DNA of 64,000 nt from WRGT01 sp964450405 (GTDB lineage: Bacteria > Spirochaetota > UBA4802 > UBA5550), in assembly GCA_964450405.1 (NCBI GenBank), contig CAYVCQ010000009.1:1-64000 (forward strand), written 5' to 3'. Below the pieces are notes generated by a model, which saw only the letters and a list, made by a program, of their open reading frames with translations, was not told the origin of the DNA and did not search any database. This document shows positions 9,681-17,334 of this stretch, one piece after another. A program made the position numbers and the translations under genes. How positions within the stretch are numbered: the first letter of the stretch is position 1; the number at the start of each line of letters is the position of its first letter.

Positions 9681-10373
9681 ATGGCTAATATGAAAATGAA
9701 AAGCAATATCGAAATAGAAAGAAACCCTATAGAAAAGTCGTTGATGTTTATTAAAAATTTTTCAAAGCATAACAGCAGAAAAATGCTGATTTTTACATTA
9801 TCATTTGTATTGATTGTGTCTGCTTCTCTAGCAGGGTATGTTTTATTGACACAATCTACCGAGAAAGAACTGATTAGGTTTGAGGTAATAATTGATAATT
9901 ACAGATCTGATCCGGCAAATAAAGAGATAAAAGATAAGGCAATTATAGATTTACAAGGTCTTATTTCTACTACAAAATTTGGATTTGTACATCAGATGAG
10001 CCATTATTTTTTAGGGAATATTTTGTTTTCTGAAAAGAGATATGATGAAGCATATAAAATGTTTGAAGCTTTTATTAAAAAATCTTCAGATAAAGCGGTT
10101 TATATTCCTATTGCAGTAAATAAAGCGGCTGTATGTCTTGAAGAGCAGGGCAAAATTGATGAGGCTATAACTTTTTTAAATAAATATGAAGAGGAAAATT
10201 CTGATAGTATTGCAATGGATCAGATTTTCTATAATTCAGCCAGACTTTATTCATTAAAGAATAATCAGATTAAAGCCAGAGAATATTTTAACAATGTTAT
10301 CACAAGGTATCCGGAATCTGTATATGCGGAACGCTCAAAAGAGAGACTTTTTCTGCTGTCATCAGCGAAATAA
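9681..10373 (+). CDS. Membrane-anchored TPR protein
   Basis: The product has 230 residues. A basic 34-residue cytoplasmic segment is followed by one hydrophobic helix (about 35-56) and then a periplasmic-side region with TPR-like helix pairs ('HYFLGNILFSEKRYDEAYKMFEAFI', 'KAAVCLEEQGKIDEAITFL', 'NSARLYSLKNNQIKAREYFNNVI'). This layout resembles YfgM-type and Tol-Pal-associated TPR proteins. No enzyme motif is present. It starts 2 nt after rpsA and is surely in the same transcript. Specific function unknown; a scaffold role in the envelope is the best guess. Confidence 0.8.
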   Translation: MANMKMKSNIEIERNPIEKSLMFIKNFSKHNSRKMLIFTLSFVLIVSASLAGYVLLTQSTEKELIRFEVIIDNYRSDPANKEIKDKAIIDLQGLISTTKFGFVHQMSHYFLGNILFSEKRYDEAYKMFEAFIKKSSDKAVYIPIAVNKAAVCLEEQGKIDEAITFLNKYEEENSDSIAMDQIFYNSARLYSLKNNQIKAREYFNNVITRYPESVYAERSKERLFLLSSAK

Positions 10374-10524
10374 TTTTACTTCACTTAAAATATATCTTGA
10401 CATGAATGTCTATTATTTTGTTTAAGTGTATGATACGGAATTCTAAGGTTGTTTAGAATAAAAATATCCCTTTCTTTAAAGATAAATTAAGGGTTCAAAA
10501 TTTGATAATATATGGAGAACTACA

Positions 10525-10716
10525 GTGCCAGTTCCAAAGCGAAAAAAATCGAAGTCCAAATCCAGAATGAGAAGAGCTCATGAAGCGATAGGTGTTCCAA
10601 ATCTAAGACCCTGTCCAAAATGCAGATCATATGTAATGCCGCATAGAGTATGTACTGAATGCGGGTATTATAAAGATGTACTTGTGGTTGAAAAAAAGGT
10701 TAAAATTAGTGACTGA
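10525..10716 (+). CDS. rpmF: 50S ribosomal protein L32
   Basis: Small zinc-ribbon protein of the large ribosomal subunit, 63 residues. Begins 'PVPKRKKSKSKSRMRRAHEA', as L32 proteins do, and carries two Cys pairs, 'CPKC' and 'CTEC', for zinc. The start is GTG at 10525 with GGAG at 10514-10517. A TTGACA lies upstream at 10397, but I cannot find a matching -10 box at normal spacing. A terminator follows, then acpP with its own promoter. Confidence 0.95.
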   Translation: MPVPKRKKSKSKSRMRRAHEAIGVPNLRPCPKCRSYVMPHRVCTECGYYKDVLVVEKKVKISD

Positions 10717-10746
10717 TTTTCATTTTTAATCATTTTTTTTATAAAG

Positions 10747-10775
10747 AAGGGGTTCCGATGGGTATCCCTTTTTTT
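10747..10775 (+). terminator. Terminator after rpmF
   Basis: AAGGGG/TCCCTT stem (five Watson-Crick pairs plus one G-U) around a 12-nt loop, followed directly by a T tract to 10775. It sits 30 nt after the rpmF stop. Confidence 0.6.
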
Positions 10776-10783
10776 ATTAAGTC

Positions 10784-10812
10784 TTGACAGAAGTGTTTTT
10801 GTTTAGTATTTA
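10784..10812 (+). promoter_or_regulatory. Sigma70-type promoter for acpP-rnc
   Basis: TTGACA at 10784-10789, 17-bp spacer, TATTTA at 10807-10812. It stands just behind the rpmF terminator and about 140 nt ahead of acpP. The long leader holds no reading frame that I recognise. Confidence 0.6.
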
Positions 10813-10950
10813 TTAAGAAACAGTTTAAAAGTGGCGATATATTTCCATCCCAATACGTTGATGTCCGGGTAGATTTAATCCGACTTTTGAATGTAAAGTA
10901 AGACTTTTAGAAAAAGTAATTTATAAAAATATTAATTCCGGATTGAATTT

Positions 10951-11193
10951 ATGAATGATATAAAAACCCGCGTAAAACGAATTATTGCAAATCAGCTTGA
11001 AGTAGAAGAGGAGATGTTAACAGAAGAGGCGACACTTTTTAAGGATCTTGGTGCTGATTCTATTGATACAGTTGAACTCGTTATAGCTTTTGAAGTTGAA
11101 TTTGATATTGAAATCCCCGAAGAGGAAGCTGAAAAACTTCTTAGTCTAAAAGATATCTATTCGTATGTTGAGAGTAGAATCGCAAATAATTAA
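10951..11193 (+). CDS. acpP: Acyl carrier protein
   Basis: Carries growing fatty-acid chains as thioesters on a phosphopantetheine arm. 80 acidic residues, the usual length. The attachment Ser37 is seen in 'LGADSIDTVEL' (DSI here instead of the commoner DSL). rnc follows 11 nt later, a frequent arrangement in bacteria although fabF often sits between them and is missing here. Confidence 0.95.
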   Translation: MNDIKTRVKRIIANQLEVEEEMLTEEATLFKDLGADSIDTVELVIAFEVEFDIEIPEEEAEKLLSLKDIYSYVESRIANN

Positions 11194-11204
11194 TGGTTTA
11201 ATTT

Positions 11205-11966
11205 ATGAATATAAATAAAAAAAACCAGGAAAAAACTGAATCTGATAGTAAAAAAATCCGGTTTAAGCAGCTTAGTATGATTCAGAATCTGATTGGTGTG
11301 AAGTTTAAGGATAAAAATCTATTGAACAGAGCATTAATTCACAGGTCTTACGTCAATGAATCCTCAGCAGGAAAAATTAAGGATAACGAACGGTTGGAAT
11401 ATCTTGGAGACTCAGTACTGGGTCTTATTGTTAATGAATATCTTTTTAAACGATTTGAAGAATATCCCGAAGGGGATCTTGCTAAAATTAAATCAGCAGT
11501 TGTTTCTGAACCGACTCTGGCAAAAGTTGCCCGTGATATTAAACTGGGTAATTATTTATTAATGGGGAAAGGTGAAGAGTCAAGCGGTGGAAGAGACCGT
11601 TCTTCAATTCTTGCTAATTCCTTTGAAGCCCTTATCGGAGCTGTTTATCTTGATCAGGGTTTGAAAGAATGCAGGAATTTTATACTTGCACTGTTGAAAA
11701 AAGATATTGAACGAATTGATAGAATGACTTATCTGAGAGATCCCAAAACAACACTTCAGGAATATGTTCAGAAAAAATATAAAGAAAGACCGGTATACGA
11801 AGTTGTTGAGGAGAAGGGGCCTGATCATAAAAAAGAATTTATTGTCCGCCTGATTATAAATGGTGCTGAGGTATCGAAAGGAACTGGAAGCAGTAAAAGA
11901 AAAGCAGAGATGACTGCCGCGGAGCACATTTTGAAAAAAATCGATAAAGGGATGGCTGAGTTTTGA
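11205..11966 (+). CDS. rnc: Ribonuclease III
   Basis: Double-strand-specific endoribonuclease for rRNA and mRNA processing. 253 residues: the RIIID catalytic domain contains the signature 'ERLEYLGDSVL' with metal-binding Glu65 and Asp69, and a later 'EALIGAVYLDQG'. The C-terminal dsRNA-binding domain (about 180-250) shows 'DPKTTLQEYVQKKY' and 'GSSKRKAEMTAAEHIL'. The last 4 nt (TTGA) overlap the start of the NUDIX gene. Confidence 0.96.
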   Translation: MNINKKNQEKTESDSKKIRFKQLSMIQNLIGVKFKDKNLLNRALIHRSYVNESSAGKIKDNERLEYLGDSVLGLIVNEYLFKRFEEYPEGDLAKIKSAVVSEPTLAKVARDIKLGNYLLMGKGEESSGGRDRSSILANSFEALIGAVYLDQGLKECRNFILALLKKDIERIDRMTYLRDPKTTLQEYVQKKYKERPVYEVVEEKGPDHKKEFIVRLIINGAEVSKGTGSSKRKAEMTAAEHILKKIDKGMAEF

Positions 11967-12415
11967 CGGAATCCGGGGGAGATCTTAGAGTCAGAGTTGC
12001 CGGTATTTTAATTACCGGAGAAGGTATTCTGCTGATAGCCCATAAAAAAAATAATGATGTCTACTGGTTATTACCGGGCGGTGGTGTTGATTATGGTGAA
12101 TCTTTAAGTGAAGCTCTTGTGCGCGAATTTATTGAAGAGCTGAATATCAATATTGTCGTAAGTGATCTTGCATTCATTTCAGATTCCATTGACCCTGCTG
12201 GAGACAGACATGTTGTAAATATATGTTTTATCTGCAGTTATACAGGAGGGGAGTACCTCCTCGGTAATGAAGAGCGGCTTCATGGTTTCAGTTTTTTCAA
12301 GAGAGACGAAATTCATGAGATAAAACTTTTTCCACCGATTAATGATGAATTAATTTCAATAATGGACAGCGGTGTCAGCGGTAAATACATCGGTAAATTA
12401 TGGAAGGATAAATAG
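11963..12415 (+). CDS. NUDIX hydrolase
   Basis: Hydrolyses a nucleoside diphosphate linked to some group X; the substrate cannot be read from the sequence. The 150-residue protein shows a NUDIX box, G-x5-E-x7-REFIEE, preceded by 'WLLPGGGVDYGE'. The usual Gly after the last EE pair is replaced (EELN), which is tolerated in some members. The start is TTG at 11963, overlapping the rnc stop by 4 nt; the region before it has no good ribosome site, so translation is probably coupled to rnc. Confidence 0.85.
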   Translation: MTESGGDLRVRVAGILITGEGILLIAHKKNNDVYWLLPGGGVDYGESLSEALVREFIEELNINIVVSDLAFISDSIDPAGDRHVVNICFICSYTGGEYLLGNEERLHGFSFFKRDEIHEIKLFPPINDELISIMDSGVSGKYIGKLWKDK

Positions 12416-12424
12416 GTCGTTTTT

Positions 12425-12778
12425 ATGATCTCTTCAGGAATAAATTATTCTCTAAGTGATTTTGATGGTTTTAACATTCTGGACTTGTCAGGTACTCTTA
12501 CAATTCACACTTCAGATGCTTTTATATCCGTTGTACATAATTTAACAGAAAGAGGAAGTTTAATTATTAATATGAAGAATGTTAATTTTATAACTTCAGC
12601 AGGTCTAAATGCGTTAATTGATGTTTCATATTATGCAAGAGAACGTGGAAATCGTGTTATATTGATGAGTCCCGGATCTGATATAATAGATCTTATTGAT
12701 TATGTGGATTTTTTCAGCCATCTTATATTTGCAGAAAGTCAGGAAGAGGGGAAAACAAAAATTGAGTATTATACTTAG
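12425..12778 (+). CDS. STAS-domain anti-sigma factor antagonist
   Basis: 117-residue SpoIIAA/RsbV-like protein. The fold pattern 'NILDLSGTLTIHTSDAF ... GSLIINMKNVNFITSAGLNALI' includes the phosphorylatable Ser58 in 'TSAG'. Such proteins bind anti-sigma-factor kinases when unphosphorylated. No partner kinase or sigma factor is in the window. It is the last gene of the acpP-rnc-NUDIX run (9 nt after the NUDIX stop) and meets the ABC gene tail to tail with a 4-nt overlap of stop codons. Confidence 0.85.
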   Translation: MISSGINYSLSDFDGFNILDLSGTLTIHTSDAFISVVHNLTERGSLIINMKNVNFITSAGLNALIDVSYYARERGNRVILMSPGSDIIDLIDYVDFFSHLIFAESQEEGKTKIEYYT

Positions 12779-13551
12779 TTTTCTTCAATTATCTGGATTT
12801 CCGGTAAGCCGGAAAATATATTTTTTGTCACAATGGCTTCTACATTAAAATATTTTTTTATCAAATCCGCAGTAATGATATTATTTGTTCCGGATTCTTT
12901 TATAACTCCATCACCGATAACTATAATCCTATCACATGTAGATGCAACAAAATTTAAATCAGATGAAGTTATAACAACTATACTGTTTTCAGAAGTGGTA
13001 TATTTTTTTATGCATTTTGAAAGTAGAACTCTCTGGTTCACATTGAGTCCGGCATCAGGTTTTTCAAGAAGGAGAATGTTTGATTGAGCGGAAAAAACTC
13101 TTGCAAGAGATGCCATTGTTCTTGATGTTTCCGAAATCATTTTAAGTCTGATTCCTGAAAATTGATCCAGTCCGAAGATTGACATTGTATGGCTTGCGAT
13201 ATCAATATCTTTTTCTGTGTATTTGCTGAATAACTTTTTATGATTAAGTCTTCCGCCGAGAATCCACTCGCTTACGATTGCTTCAGGATTTGTTATATTT
13301 TGTGATGATGTATAATGGGAAATCATACTCTTCATTTTTTTTTTGCTGATCGTTTTAATGTCATTATCATCAACATAGATGTTGCCGTTGTAATTAAATT
13401 TTCTATTCCTGATTAGATTGATAAGAGTGCTTTTACCTGATCCCGCAGCACCAATGATACCGATTATCTCCCTATCGTTAAAAGTGACAGATAAATTTTT
13501 TAATAATAGTTTATTGTTGTTACTATAAGTGACGTTTTTAACCGATAACAT
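12775..13551 (-). CDS. Degenerate ABC-type ATPase (FecE/HmuV-like), probably not hydrolytic
   Basis: 258 residues with the fold of an iron-siderophore-type ABC nucleotide-binding subunit; the C-terminal 'YFNVEAIV ... GLPEI' tail is typical of that group. Walker A is intact (GAAGSGKST, 34-42) and the Q-loop Gln84 is present. The other ATPase motifs have decayed. The signature is ISETS (139-143) instead of LSGGQ. Walker B reads LLLEKP, with Lys164 where the catalytic Glu should be. The D-loop is AGLN, and the H-loop His is Ser197. ATP binding is plausible; hydrolysis by the normal mechanism is not. No permease or binding protein lies next to it. The reading frame is clean, so it may be a repurposed regulator instead of a decaying gene. 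Confidence 0.75.
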   Translation of the reverse strand: MLSVKNVTYSNNNKLLLKNLSVTFNDREIIGIIGAAGSGKSTLINLIRNRKFNYNGNIYVDDNDIKTISKKKMKSMISHYTSSQNITNPEAIVSEWILGGRLNHKKLFSKYTEKDIDIASHTMSIFGLDQFSGIRLKMISETSRTMASLARVFSAQSNILLLEKPDAGLNVNQRVLLSKCIKKYTTSENSIVVITSSDLNFVASTCDRIIVIGDGVIKESGTNNIITADLIKKYFNVEAIVTKNIFSGLPEIQIIEEN

Positions 13552-13613
13552 TCAGTTCTTCTCCCGGCAGGTAATATCTTATCAGAATAATCTTGAATGA
13601 TGTGCTGGCAAAG

Positions 13614-15224
13614 CTACTGTTTTATGACATTGTTATTATTTGTATCAGTCTGGCTTTGTTTAAATTTTTCTGATTGTTCCAGCTCCTGTTTTTGTTTGAG
13701 TTCGAGCTCCTGTTTTTGTTTAAGTTCGAGCTCCTGCTTTTGTTTGCGTTCGAGTTCCTGCTTTTGTTTGAGTTCAAGATCCTGCTTTCGTTTAAGTTCC
13801 TGATCGTGTCCAATTTCTTCAATGTATTGCTTAAGTTGTGAATCTTTCATGGCTTCTCTTTTTATAGGTTCGTCAGTGAGTATAATTTTCAATAATTCAA
13901 TTGACTTACTTTTATTATCATTCCGCGCATAAGCTGATGCAAGCATTAGGCGGGAGCTGTTGTTTAAAGGGATTTTTTCATAAAAGTCAATGGTCTTGCT
14001 GTACTGCTGAAGGTAATAGCTTGATTTAGCCGAGATAAGTATGACGTCGGTATCTTTCTGAATTTTATTTATTGATTCGGAAATTTCTAATGAACGCTTG
14101 TAATTCTTTTTTTCAAAATTGTCATTTAAAAGTAGTTTAAACGCTTTAAGATACTGTTTAATCCCATCATCATTTGTTTTTGTGATATCATATAGTCTGT
14201 CAAAATATGTCGAAAATCGCGGGTCGTTTTTAAAATAATAAATACTTCCAGTCTGGAAAAGGACATTCGGATTGCTGCTGGAAATAGATTCCGCCTTGCT
14301 TAGAATTTTTAAAGCATTATCGAAATCTTTTCTTTTAATATAAATTGCAGAGAGAAGTAAAAGAGGATCAATATCTTTTTTAATATAATCGAGTGAAGAT
14401 GCAATATCTTTTTCGGCTTCATCAAAATTATTCAAATGGTAGTAGCATGTTCCTCTTTTAAGAAGTGTGTTGTATTCAGTGCTTTTGTCGATAAATCCGA
14501 AATTTATCACAGATGAAAAGTTCTCAACTGCCGCGTTGTAATTTGCATTTTTAAAATTGATTCCGCCAAGTATAAGGTGCACTTCTGCGTAAAAAGGAAT
14601 TTTTGTGCCGATGTAATTCAGTTGTGTTAATGCTTCACTCTCATTACCGGAATTGTACGCACTCATGCCAAGCTCAAATCGTGGAGCAAGAAATGATCCG
14701 TCAATGTTCAGGCACTCTCTGTAAAGCTGCATAGCACCTTTCTGGTCTCCTTTTTTAGATAGCTCAGCTGCCTGATTATATTTTTGTATAGCCTGTTCGT
14801 TGTCTGTCCAGAGCAGTTTGTTTACGATTGTTTCTATTTTCTTTTTTGCAGAGCTGTCTCCTGTGCGGAACCATAGCTGTCTACAGTATTTCACAAGATT
14901 GTTGTAATCACCCTTTTCTTCATAAAGAATTATTATATTCCAGTATGCATTTAATAAATACTTTCTCGTGGTGTTTTTAGTAACTGTTATCTGGAAATAT
15001 TTTAAAGACTCATCGTAATTTTTTAAAGTTTTCTCAAGCTCGCCAAGAAAATAATATGAATCGCCCCTGTTGGGATTATCTTTTACATCGAGAAGAAAGT
15101 ATTCGCGCGCTTTGTCAAAATTTCTGTATACATAGGCATTGCGTCCCATGCCGTGATAATTAGCAGCAAATGACCCGGTGTATGCGGTGATTAAAATTAA
15201 ACAGGTTAATAGTGATTTTTTCAT
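13614..15224 (-). CDS. Secreted TPR-repeat protein with Lys/Gln/Glu-rich tail
   Basis: 536 residues. A signal peptide is seen (basic MKK, hydrophobic core, 'GSFAA' cleavage region), so the protein is exported. Most of the body is tandem TPR-like helix pairs ('NRGDSYYFLGELEKTLKNYDESLKYF' type). The last 80 residues are a highly charged repeat of an 8-residue unit (QKQELELK), probably a long single helix. The gene is monocistronic or follows dacB after about 150 nt. No catalytic motif. Probably a periplasmic scaffold; exact role unknown. Confidence 0.75.
   Translation of the reverse strand: MKKSLLTCLILITAYTGSFAANYHGMGRNAYVYRNFDKAREYFLLDVKDNPNRGDSYYFLGELEKTLKNYDESLKYFQITVTKNTTRKYLLNAYWNIIILYEEKGDYNNLVKYCRQLWFRTGDSSAKKKIETIVNKLLWTDNEQAIQKYNQAAELSKKGDQKGAMQLYRECLNIDGSFLAPRFELGMSAYNSGNESEALTQLNYIGTKIPFYAEVHLILGGINFKNANYNAAVENFSSVINFGFIDKSTEYNTLLKRGTCYYHLNNFDEAEKDIASSLDYIKKDIDPLLLLSAIYIKRKDFDNALKILSKAESISSSNPNVLFQTGSIYYFKNDPRFSTYFDRLYDITKTNDDGIKQYLKAFKLLLNDNFEKKNYKRSLEISESINKIQKDTDVILISAKSSYYLQQYSKTIDFYEKIPLNNSSRLMLASAYARNDNKSKSIELLKIILTDEPIKREAMKDSQLKQYIEEIGHDQELKRKQDLELKQKQELERKQKQELELKQKQELELKQKQELEQSEKFKQSQTDTNNNNVIKQ
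13680..13802 (-). repeat. 24-bp tandem repeat coding the KQELELKQ tail
   Basis: About five imperfect copies of a 24-bp unit, in frame inside the 3' end of the TPR gene. Each codes for eight residues of the pattern K/R-Q-K-Q-E-L-E-L/R. Repeat number could change by slippage without breaking the frame. Confidence 0.8.
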
Positions 15225-15380
15225 TTTTTATTCTTCATTGTTTTTTATTAGCATTAATTCTTTTAGTGCTTTTGTCAAGTATATTGGCTTGAATATATAT
15301 AAGAACAGGCTTTTTGATTAAAAGTATATCTTCAGCGTGAAATGCGCGCCGGAGAGAAAATTTGTCATATTTTTGGGCAG

Positions 15381-16880
15381 TTAAAGTTCCTGAATAATCT
15401 TTAACATGAAGTCATCGATTGATGAAGCTGCTTTTTTTAACCAGGCTCCACCTGTGTTTAAATCTTCGGCTGTCTTATCTTTTTTTGAATCATATTGTGA
15501 TCTTCTAACATTATCATTAATATAAACAGTGAATATATATCTTTTCCCTGATCTGCCGTAAAATACTCCTGCAAGACCTGATGCATAGAAAATACTACCG
15601 GTTTTGCAGTATACTCTGAATGCCGCTTCGGGTGTGTCAAGTCTCCCTCTCATCGTGCCGTCCCAACCGGAAAGCGGGAGTATTTCCTCAAGTTTAAAAT
15701 CATCTTTATTCATTTTTTCAATGAAAAGCAGTACAGCAGAAGTCTGCTCAGGTGTAGCTTTATTTATATTTGTTAATCCCGAAGCGTTACCAATTCTGAA
15801 ATTATTCCATTTGATTGAGGTGAAATTACTGCTGAAAAAATCCTCTATAACCTTATTCACGTTGTTATTTTTATTTTCTTTATTTGAGTATACCCCTGAA
15901 GAAACTGTATCAATAAGTTCAGCAGTCATATTATTACTAGTGAAAAGCATGTTTTTTATTATCGAAGTGAGAGGTTTACTTTTGTATTCAAAAATAATCT
16001 TTGCATTCGAATCAGCTTTTCCGCTTTTCGGGAGAGGGAGTTTTATCCCGTGAATTCCGCAAAGCTTTTGAAAAGTCTGAGCTGTGAATAAGCCGGGATG
16101 TTTTACCGGTAATTGCTGTCTGCTGTCCCATAAACTTTTATCAGGGAGTCCCCATGTTTCTCTTCCTTCTATGTAATTGAATTTCATGAAAGGATACGGG
16201 AGGTTCTCTTTGTATATGTATGAATTAAAGGCCGGGAGAGAAGGCAGCATATCGACATCTGAAATTTTCCCGGCATTGTTTCTGCGCTGTATTGCATAAA
16301 TAATATTGCTATTGAAAGAGAGCGGGCTGAGTCCTGCGTTGTAATACGCATCAAGAGGCATATCTTTCTCCAGAGCCTCACGAGGGGCGAATAACGATTC
16401 ATCATAGTAAAAGTTTCCTTTCACCTTTTTTATTTTTTTTAACTTTAAACTGTTCACAATCTGAAGCAGTTCGCTAAGAGAAAATTCAGGATCGCCGGAA
16501 CCCTTCAGATAAATATCTCCAGTGAGAATGTTATCTGATATATTTCCATTATATGAAAGAGTGGTGGTGAAAGTGTAGTCCATGCCGAGTGTTTCTTCTG
16601 CAAATAGAGCAGTGAATAGTTTTGTAACTGAAGCAGGGGTGAACTCTTTATTGATGTTGTGACCTTTTACAATTTTTCCGGATTCAATATCGTATATAAC
16701 ATAACCGTAATTATCCTGAGAAAAACCTCCAATCTCACCCGGGGCATTGGTGTATTCTCCAAGCGAAACATCATTTGAAAATTTACACCCGGTCAAAATG
16801 AAAATAAATAATAACAGTAATACACCCGGTTTTTTAAGGTGGTTTTGTATTTTTATTGATTGTTGTTTTTCTGTTTTCAT
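15381..16880 (-). CDS. dacB: D-alanyl-D-alanine carboxypeptidase/endopeptidase, PBP4 family, lipoprotein
   Basis: Trims or cleaves peptidoglycan cross-links in the periplasm. 499 residues, usual for PBP4. All three penicillin-binding motifs are seen: S84-x2-K87 ('PASVTKLF'), S315-N-N and K426-T-G ('CKTGSIFYASGLAG'). The long N-terminal hydrophobic stretch ends in a lipobox, 'ILTGC', with Cys32, so it is probably lipid-anchored. That is unusual, since PBP4 of E. coli is only loosely bound. The ATG has no recognisable Shine-Dalgarno; instead a 14-bp hairpin with a T tract lies in its leader. Confidence 0.93.
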   Translation of the reverse strand: MKTEKQQSIKIQNHLKKPGVLLLLFIFILTGCKFSNDVSLGEYTNAPGEIGGFSQDNYGYVIYDIESGKIVKGHNINKEFTPASVTKLFTALFAEETLGMDYTFTTTLSYNGNISDNILTGDIYLKGSGDPEFSLSELLQIVNSLKLKKIKKVKGNFYYDESLFAPREALEKDMPLDAYYNAGLSPLSFNSNIIYAIQRRNNAGKISDVDMLPSLPAFNSYIYKENLPYPFMKFNYIEGRETWGLPDKSLWDSRQQLPVKHPGLFTAQTFQKLCGIHGIKLPLPKSGKADSNAKIIFEYKSKPLTSIIKNMLFTSNNMTAELIDTVSSGVYSNKENKNNNVNKVIEDFFSSNFTSIKWNNFRIGNASGLTNINKATPEQTSAVLLFIEKMNKDDFKLEEILPLSGWDGTMRGRLDTPEAAFRVYCKTGSIFYASGLAGVFYGRSGKRYIFTVYINDNVRRSQYDSKKDKTAEDLNTGGAWLKKAASSIDDFMLKIIQEL

Positions 16881-16887
16881 AGGTTTA

Positions 16888-16925
16888 AAAAATTAGATAC
16901 TGGAAGATCTTATCTTCCAGTATCT
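16888..16925 (-). promoter_or_regulatory. Terminator-like hairpin in the dacB leader
   Basis: Perfect 14-bp inverted repeat (AGATACTGGAAGAT and its complement, 16895-16908/16912-16925) with a 3-nt loop. Read on the minus strand it is followed by AATTTTTT and then, within a few bases, by the dacB ATG. This is the form of an intrinsic terminator or attenuator in the dacB leader. No gene on the same strand lies upstream that it could otherwise end. Confidence 0.5.
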
Positions 16926-17334
16926 ATTGGAATATGAGCAGTTATTAAATAATCCTAAATCTCATCGAAAATAAAAAAAGACTCCCCGATGATACTTTAC
17001 CTCAGTAGAAATAATCGTGCAAAGTTGTCAATATTTTTTGTAAAATTGAGAAATTTTAAAATTATTATTTAAGTTTATTTTAATTGCCGGTTATGCAGTA
17101 TATCTAGTACAAAGCAGTTGGATTTAAAAAAATACAGGAATTTTTTTGAAAAAAGATTTAATCGTATTTAGTTAAAAACAGATGTTTAAATTTCTTTCAT
17201 CATCTGAATGCATTGTAAATAATTGCTTATTGTTTTTTTGAATAATATTTAAACTGCAGTTTAGTACTGTTGAATAGATTGACATATTAAGAATAATTAT
17301 CTCATGTGAATAATATAATAATAAGGAAGTTGCT
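16926..17334. other. Intergenic region between divergent dacB and murJ
   Basis: About 410 bp of AT-rich DNA with no reading frame I trust. It must hold the promoters of both divergent genes. A TTGACA at 17279 and a TATAAT at 17314 are present on the plus strand, but they are 29 bp apart and do not make one promoter. The murJ ribosome site AAGGAAG is at 17321-17327. Confidence 0.5.

Noticed and set aside
10397..10434. TTGACA and TATGAT ahead of rpmF
   Set aside because: 26-bp spacing; no acceptable -10 box at 16-18 bp.
17279..17319. TTGACA and TATAAT ahead of murJ
   Set aside because: 29-bp spacing is too long for one sigma70 promoter; not reported as such.
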